Source: Castanea sativa (Eukaryota > Streptophyta > Magnoliopsida > Fagales > Fagaceae). Taken from it: 64,000 bases of DNA. The notes below the pieces were generated by a model. That model searched no databases, was not told the origin of the DNA, and saw nothing but the letters and a program-made list of their open reading frames with translations. The DNA is taken from the NCBI RefSeq assembly GCF_040712315.1, contig NC_134020.1, positions 36,758,751 to 36,822,750 on the forward strand, read 5' to 3'. This document shows positions 58,128 through 64,000 of this stretch, in pieces; within the stretch, counting starts at the first letter, position 1, and each line of letters starts with the position of its first letter. A program made the position numbers and the translations under genes.

Positions 58128-59367
58128 GAGTAAACATTCGGTCAGGTTGTGGCGTAAAACCAGTGTTTTACGCCAGCCAATAGGAGGCTACCACGTCATC
58201 TTCTTTTAATGAGTCACTTAAATCCCTCTCCAAAGAGTCCAAATAGAGACTGAATTGAGAAAGAAGACCCACAGCCCTCAGACCAAAGCTTGCTCGAACC
58301 TCCACCACACCATACACTGAGTTCGCCGGAGCTGTGCGTGGAGCTTGGAAACATACCGGAACAGAGACCGAATTAAGAAAGACCCACAGCCCTCAGAAAA
58401 AAGCTTCCTCCCTCTTCCATCTTTGATTGCCCAAACCTCCACCTCAGACTCTCACCTCTCTCACAGACCCAAGATAACCCACACAGCCACCATCATCCAA
58501 CCACCCAACCACCATCATGAAGCCACACAACAACCCAGCCACCATCCCATTCAACCAAGCTACCATCAATGAAATTCATATACCCATTCAAAAATCCAAA
58601 GATCCAATCACCATCATCAAGCCACACAACAAAAATCCAAAGATCCAAAACAAAAACAAACCAAACTCATTCTCTCTATAACCCCAAAAAACCCACAACC
58701 ATGTCTCGCACTCACTCTCTCCCCCTCCTTCTCCTCATTTTCCTTCTTCTCATCTCAACCCCAACCTCAACCTCAATCAGCTCCTCCGACTCGGACCAAG
58801 TCTTAAAGCTCCAATCCCGATCCAAAACCGGCATAATCCACCTCGATGACCACTCTGTCTCTCAATACCTCACCTCCACAAAAATCCCAAGACCCTACTA
58901 CCTCCTCATCTTCTTCGACGCCACCCAGCTCCACGACAAGTCAGATTGAGAAGCTTGAGTTAGAGACTGAGAAACAAAGAGAGAGTTCAGAGAGAGTGAG
59001 GGACAAAGAGATGTTCAGAAAAAGTGAGGGAGTGAATAGAATGAGAGAGAAAATAAAATAAAATAAATATTAAATGCAAATGCAACTGTAATATAATTTA
59101 CTGTGGTGGAGGTTTAGGCAAGCTTCGGTCTCTGTTCCGGTATGTTTCCAGCTCCACACACAGCTCCGGCAAACTCGATGTGTGGTGTGGTGGAGGTTCG
59201 GGCAAGCTTCGATCTGAGGGCTGTGGGTCTTCTTTCTCAATTCGGTCTCTGTTTAGACTCTTTGGAGAGGGATTTAAGTGACTCATTAAAAGGAGATGAT
59301 GTGGCAGCCTCCTATTGGCTGGCGTAAAACACTAGTTTTACGCCACAACCTGACCGAATGTTTACTC
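58128..59367. mobile_element. Pack-MULE-type element carrying an OST3/OST6 fragment
   Basis: Long inverted arms of about 240-270 bp, GAGTAAACATTCGGTCAGGT at the left (58128) and its inverse at the right end (59367). The exact 9-bp target duplication TTAACATAA (58119-58127 and 59368-59376) is the Mutator length. A palindrome GGCGTAAAAC...GTTTTACGCC sits in each arm (58151-58174 in the left). There is no transposase; the interior 58373-59097 is host gene sequence. Arms are about 93-95% alike by eye. Confidence 0.92.
58701..58949 (+). pseudogene. OST3/OST6 (oligosaccharyltransferase subunit) N-terminal fragment
   Basis: 82-codon frame with a signal peptide (MSRTHSLPLLLLIFLLLIS, about residues 1-27) followed by VLKLQSRSKTGIIHLDDHSV and PRPYYLLIFFDATQLHDKS. 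The latter matches the beginning of the thioredoxin-like lumenal domain of the plant OST3/OST6 subunit of ER N-glycosylation (from memory). The frame then ends at TGA 58947-58949, before the thioredoxin core and the four membrane helices of the intact protein. The sequence before it (C/A-rich, CCACCATCATC) resembles a 5' leader. It sits within the arms of the Mutator-like element, so it is a captured first-exon fragment. An expressed short secreted peptide is possible but unproved. Confidence 0.8.
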
Positions 59368-59376
59368 TTAACATAA

Positions 59377-60407
59377 ATCCACTAGACAGAAGTAAACAGA
59401 AGGGCCGCATTGAATACAAAAATAAAATTTGAGCCACAAAATTGAAGAAAAAATAATAATAAAAAATGTGTAATTTGTAATTCAATTTTTTTTCTTTTTA
59501 TTTATATAAAATATTTTATAAATTTGTCTCCAAGTCCACGAAAGCTGAAATCATTCTTTCCTATTATCATGCAATAGTTTATCATGAAAATTTGGCACAA
59601 ATATACCATTGAAAAGAGCAAGGATTTTGTGATTTAACATTATATTGAGAGAGGAAATTAAGAATCATTATTTAGTTATCCCGCATAAAGTTATATGCAA
59701 TCTTTTATTCAAAAAAATTAAGATATGGGTGGAAATTAAATAAACACATTCATTTCCTTCAAATTCCTTTCACGTTTCTTAAATCAATTTGTTTCTTGCA
59801 TCAATTTGATTAATAGAAGTATGTCTCTTTATGTGTGTTATTGTGAATTAGAAGAAGAAATTACTATGAAATCGATGGCTAATGCTACCGCGCAACAGAA
59901 TTTGAGAAATTATAAGTAAAATTTCTCATAACAAAAAAAAGAGAAAAATAAATTAAAGAATTTTGAAGCAGACTTTTGGATACTAAAAAAAAGGCAAACT
60001 AAAAATTGTATTGCATCCGCTATCGCGCAACATATAACTTGCAAAATTGAAAACATCTAAATGAAGAGACAAACATGCAAAATTGCAAATAAAATAAGGG
60101 CTTAAACCCAATTGTAAGTTAATCAAAGAAACTTATGTGATAAAAAATATTAATATTATATGCATGGAGAAGGCAAATCTAAGCCATTGAAAAAGTTCCT
60201 AAGACATAATATTTATTTATTTAGATGATAAATGGAACAAACTTGCTTACTGTGGTTCTTTGAAAGTTTTAAAAAAGTATTCCCTTGCATGGCATCAAGT
60301 TGGAGGAAACCTAACTCCAAAATTATCACTCTTGTATTTTAGACGATAAAAAAAAAATTAGATTTTAACAAAGTGTGTTTCCAATGGCTAGAGTAATTAT
60401 ATGTATA
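59377..60407. other. AT-rich spacer, left part of duplicated segment B
   Basis: No gene is recognised. Around 59945-59985 the sequence resembles 43,320-43,360 (GAATTTTGAAGCA), so the duplication may begin here. Confidence 0.4.
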
Positions 60408-60750
60408 AAAACTAATATAGATGATAGGAACTTAAAAAATGGCATAGAAGTATAGATTAGATAAATGGGTTGGGTTTTAATGGTTCATTTATGGTAGACT
60501 CCTCATCTTTTGCTCTAAGTAACTTATTTGACACAAAAATTTAAAAATTTAGATTTAGATAGGACACATATCATAAAATTAGACATTTGATGATGAAAAC
60601 TTAAAAAATAGCATAGAAGTATAGATTAGATGAACGATTGGGTTTTTTGGTTTATTTATGCTCGACTCCTCATCTTTTAAACTAAATAACCCACTTAGTT
60701 CAAAATTATAAAAATTTAGATGAGACACGTGGTACAAAATTAGATTCTAA
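60408..60750. repeat. Diverged tandem duplication (about 175 bp)
   Basis: GGCATAGAAGTATAGATTAG (60440) and AGCATAGAAGTATAGATTAG (60611) begin similar segments containing GACTCCTCATCTTTT and ending in AAAATTAGA. Confidence 0.75.
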
Positions 60751-60778
60751 TTGTAGAATCTAATACAATTTTCTCTCA

Positions 60779-60940
60779 TGGATCCTAGTTAGCTCAACTG
60801 CTAAAGTCTCTTATGGTTGAATAAGAGGTTTGGGGTTCAATCTCTGCCTACACCAAAAATTGATTAGTATCTTGGCCTGATGATAAAGAATTATCATCAA
60901 GAGCAAACATAATAGGTTGAAACTCTCTAAAAAAATATTG
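60779..60940 (+). mobile_element. tRNA-derived SINE with 12-bp target duplication
   Basis: A-box-like TAGTTAGCTCAACTGCTAA and B-box-like GGTTCAATCTC about 50 bp apart. The flanks AATTTTCTCTCA (60767-60778 and 60941-60952) are exact. In copy A of the duplicated segment (44717-44729) the same sequence occurs once, without insertion. It differs from the SINE at 22319. Confidence 0.88.
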
Positions 60941-61459
60941 AATTTTCTCTCAAATTTGACTTTAAATATATATATATATATATATATATCTTGTTTGGTT
61001 ACTCATTTTTAAAATTATTTTCATCACATAAAAATAAAAACTAACAGAGTACATGTAAATATTTTTTTTTTAATTTATAAAACACATTTATTAATATTTC
61101 GATCATAATTGATGCTTTCTCCTGAATAGAGCTGAACCTCTTGCAATTACTGGTTAAGGAGTGAGGACTAGACATGAGCCATTGATGACAAATGAAAGAA
61201 GACCACAACCACAGGAACCAATTCTCTTGACATATAGTATCAAAAGCAACTATTCAAAAATTGTTTTTATGCTTTTTGCACTTTCAAAAACAAAAAAACA
61301 AATTAGAATATCTTTTGAATTTGTTGCCTTGTCATGGAATTTCCCAACTTTAGTTACTTAGAAATTTTAGGAACCCAAAACAATGAAATATTTATTCAAA
61401 AATTGATCTTTGAGAGAAATTTAGATTAATAAGAATAAAATGAAAAGGAACTTGACATT
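60941..61459. repeat. Duplicated host segment, copy B (left of the LTR)
   Basis: Collinear with 44720-44856 and 56606-57280 (see copy A). A TA repeat at 60966-60989 lies where copy A has TATATATATATG. It ends in CTTGACATT, where the LTR is inserted. Confidence 0.85.
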
Positions 61460-63460
61460 TGTTGAGGCTCATTTTTGAAAAGCCCAGTAGCAAAAAGAAG
61501 CCCAACAATATGGGTAAGAATAGAGTTAGTGGATTGATAGGAATGAACCATTAATGGCAGGAATAATGAATCATAGGCCCATTAAATAAATAAATGGATC
61601 ATGAGAAAAGCAAATGGGTCCAGAAGAGCCCAGAAGAGGAAGTAGTAAACTCATGGGCATTATGTAATGAAGAAAAACAAGAATGGGCCACAGCAGGCCC
61701 GAACTAATGAAGTAGGAAAGAAAGGGGTTGATAGAAATCTCATAAACCCCAAGGATGAAGGATAGAGCAATTGGGCCAAGGAAGCTCAAAAGAGTTAGCA
61801 AAGTGCCCATGGGAATGCAGAATTGGGAAATGGATCGAGGATGCCCAGGAAAGCAAATGGGCTAAGGATGCCCAAGGAGAAAGAAATGGGACAAAAGGGC
61901 CCACAAGCAATGTAACTGATTGGAAAAGCCCAAAGTAGCATGAATGACCATACGGAGTCATTGAAAGAAGGATGGGCAGCAGGCCCAAAGAGGCCTAGCA
62001 AACACGGGTTCATTAACACCGTGGCAAGAATAGCAGAATGGTGTGGCAGGAATGGCAACGAGACTATGGGTGGAGCAAGGAATAGACTAAAAGGAGAAAA
62101 ACTCAAGCAAGGCCCAGCTCTCGGAAAGAAACAGACTAATAAAGAATGAAAGACCAGAAGAAGGTTCACGTCATAAGAGGTCAAGGATGAGTGGCAGAAC
62201 GCATAGGTGAGCCCCTAACCACGGTAAACGCATGAGCAGAGGACAAGTTTTGGACGTACACAGGAAGTGGAGCACGCGCAAGACCCAAGAATTACCCACT
62301 TCTACCCAACCAATACAGGAGTGGTGGGTCATGGGTCAGAGGTAAGAGAGGGTATGGTCTAGCAGTGGGGAGAAGGGGAAGCCTATTCTGGGGTTCTCGC
62401 TCAAGCTCTTTTGGGGGAAATGGCCTGCTGGGATGACATACCAGCCAAAAGAGGAAAGATGAGCTGGAACCACTAGGTGCATGCCACGAGCGATAGGAAG
62501 AGAGAATACCCACACCGTGGCAGATGAGAAGGCCACGGTGAGCAAACAAACAAAACAACCTTCTTTGTTTGGTAATGGGGAGTGGCACAGCCAGCACAGG
62601 TAAGTGGTGGTGACTAGGGCGCTGACAAACTAAGTGGTGGTTGGCAAGGACACCCAGGCCAGACAAAGGTTGTTAATGGGTAAAATGGTAAAAAAATAGT
62701 CGCGGCAGGCAGTATATAAAAGGTCTTTGCCGTGCACAGTAGGGGGAAAACAATAGCAATCACCACAAGAGTGATCACCATCACGTCGCACAAGAAAACA
62801 CTAAAGAAAAGAAAGAAAACAAAAGGAAAAATTGAAATAGTAAAATAGGGGAAAGAAATAAAGAGTTAGAAAAAGAGCGAGAAAGAGTAGAATGGCAGGC
62901 ATGCACCAATAGGTTTTCTCCTTCTCTCCCTCTTAAAGCCTACCTTTTGCTTAAAAATCCTTTTGGACACAAGTCATTCAAGTCCGCTCCCTCAAAGTAT
63001 GTAATTTTCGCGGTAGGATCCTCCTGCGAGGTTACTACATTGAGGAAATGGTTTCCTCCTTGGTCATAGTCCTGTGACTAAATTGAATGTGGCAAGCTAG
63101 TTATATTCTTCTTTAATTTTACTGATTACTGCTATCATTTCTCCTCCAGGCTTTATTATTATACTTATAACTTGTCCTTCTCTTTTATTTTAATGAAAGA
63201 TTTCTTACTTAGTTTGTCTAACAATAATGTATCTCGCTTATTATTGTTTTGTCATACCCATTCCGTTGCAACTTTCTTCTGCGGCAACTTTGCCTGCCAT
63301 GGGAATGTGACAAAAGTTTCGGCAAACAGAGGCATAGTTTGTGCACAAACCAAACCAAAGTGAGTTGCAGTTGGGCCAATCCCGACTCTCTTATCCAGAA
63401 CACATGGGCCCAGTATAGCAGGAGGCAGTCCAACCCAAAATCATAAAAAGGCCCACCACA
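61460..63460 (+). mobile_element. Solo LTR (copy 2 of the 2-kb LTR family)
   Basis: TGTTGAGGCTC at 61460 to GGCCCACCACA at 63460, 2001 bp, collinear with 38929-40883. The flanks are ACATT (61455-61459) and TCATT (63461-63465), one mismatch. The uninserted homologous site in copy A (CTTGACATTGATTAAAATAA, about 57268-57287) shows ACATT once, so the right repeat has mutated. TATATAAAAGG at about 62712 is the probable promoter. No internal region is attached. Confidence 0.9.
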
Positions 63461-64000
63461 TCATTGACTTAAATAAGTTGAATAAATTCATTGTTTCAAT
63501 GAGTTTTGAAAAAGTTTGCTAGTTTGAATATAGGTTTAGTTGATGGCATGAAGTGGTTGTTTTAGGATGTTGGGTTTTTAGGAACTTTCAATGTGTTTAA
63601 GGTTTGAATATAAGTTCATGGAAAGGATTGCATATGCATGTGCCTTGTATGATTACACACTATTATAATGTTCACAAATTTCATAATAAAAATATTAGGA
63701 TAAGGCATGTTTAGTTCTATAAAAAAATGTTTGTTGCAATGAAAAACTTTATGGTAATAAAGTTAAAGTTGTTGCAATATAGACTCCTTATCCATCTTGT
63801 TATTCATTTATGTTATTCTGGATTGTAACGGAGTAAAAGAAAAAGGAAAACAGTTGATAAATTTTGTATTTCAATTACATAATCAATTATGATTTTATGA
63901 AAATTACTTTCTTGCTCTAAGTGAACTTTCCTCTATTTATCTATTTATCTCTTTATCTCTTTACACTTTAACTACTATCTGTCTACCAAATTGATTTATG
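63461..64000. other. Right end: end of copy B and intergenic
   Basis: 63466-63600 matches 57285-57420 (AATGAGTTTTGAAAAAGTTT, AAGTGGTTGTTTTAGGATGT). After that I see no gene or repeat, except CTATTTATCT-type tetranucleotides at about 63934-63962. Confidence 0.6.

Noticed and set aside
1..64000. CRISPR arrays, operons, phage or bacterial mobile systems, organellar insertions
   Set aside because: Repeats are tandem duplications, microsatellites or transposon ends; genes are intron-bearing plant nuclear genes; no bacterial or organellar gene words were seen.

Overview
This is plant nuclear DNA. It is AT-rich, has GT-AG introns of several kb, carries plant-specific genes (GAMYB, a ZAT-type zinc finger, a PELPK-like cell-wall protein), and more than half of it is mobile-element sequence. 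The repeat content looks like a woody eudicot; oak or chestnut relatives are my guess from general resemblance, and nothing here proves it. There is no bacterial, organellar or CRISPR content.

Layout, left half. 1-6 kb: a secreted proline-rich protein gene (minus), a hAT element with an 8-bp target duplication, a Copia remnant, a MITE and a tandem duplication. 6-9 kb: a truncated USP-like gene whose first intron holds a Mutator-like element carrying a decayed EXO70 copy. 10-17 kb: a six-exon tRNA guanosine methyltransferase gene (TRM11 homologue), preceded by a collapsed partial duplicate of itself. 18-23 kb: a solo LTR, MITEs and a SINE. 23.9-25.2 kb: an intronless three-finger C2H2 repressor gene. 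29.9-36.6 kb: a GAMYB-type R2R3-MYB gene (minus) with a miR159 target site.

Layout, right half. From 38.9 kb the window is almost all transposons. There is a 2-kb solo LTR with a perfect target duplication, several MITE-like elements, and an 11.6-kb Ty3/gypsy element of the Tat clade (44,991-56,600) bounded by TATAT. The Tat element has a decayed gag-pol on the minus strand, a second RNase H, a nested solo LTR inside its integrase, and a multi-exon antisense ORF on the plus strand with its own promoter-like block. Beyond it lie a 5'-truncated LINE, a second gene-carrying Mutator-like element (OST3/OST6 fragment) with a perfect 9-bp target duplication, another SINE, and another copy of the 2-kb LTR.

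The host genes are independent transcription units. Four look intact by reading frame and splice sites: the PELPK-like gene, TRM11, the ZAT-like gene and GAMYB. The most interesting biology is in the mobile fraction: gene capture by two Pack-MULE-like elements, the antisense gene of the Tat element, and two diverged copies of one host segment that serve as empty-site controls for several insertions.
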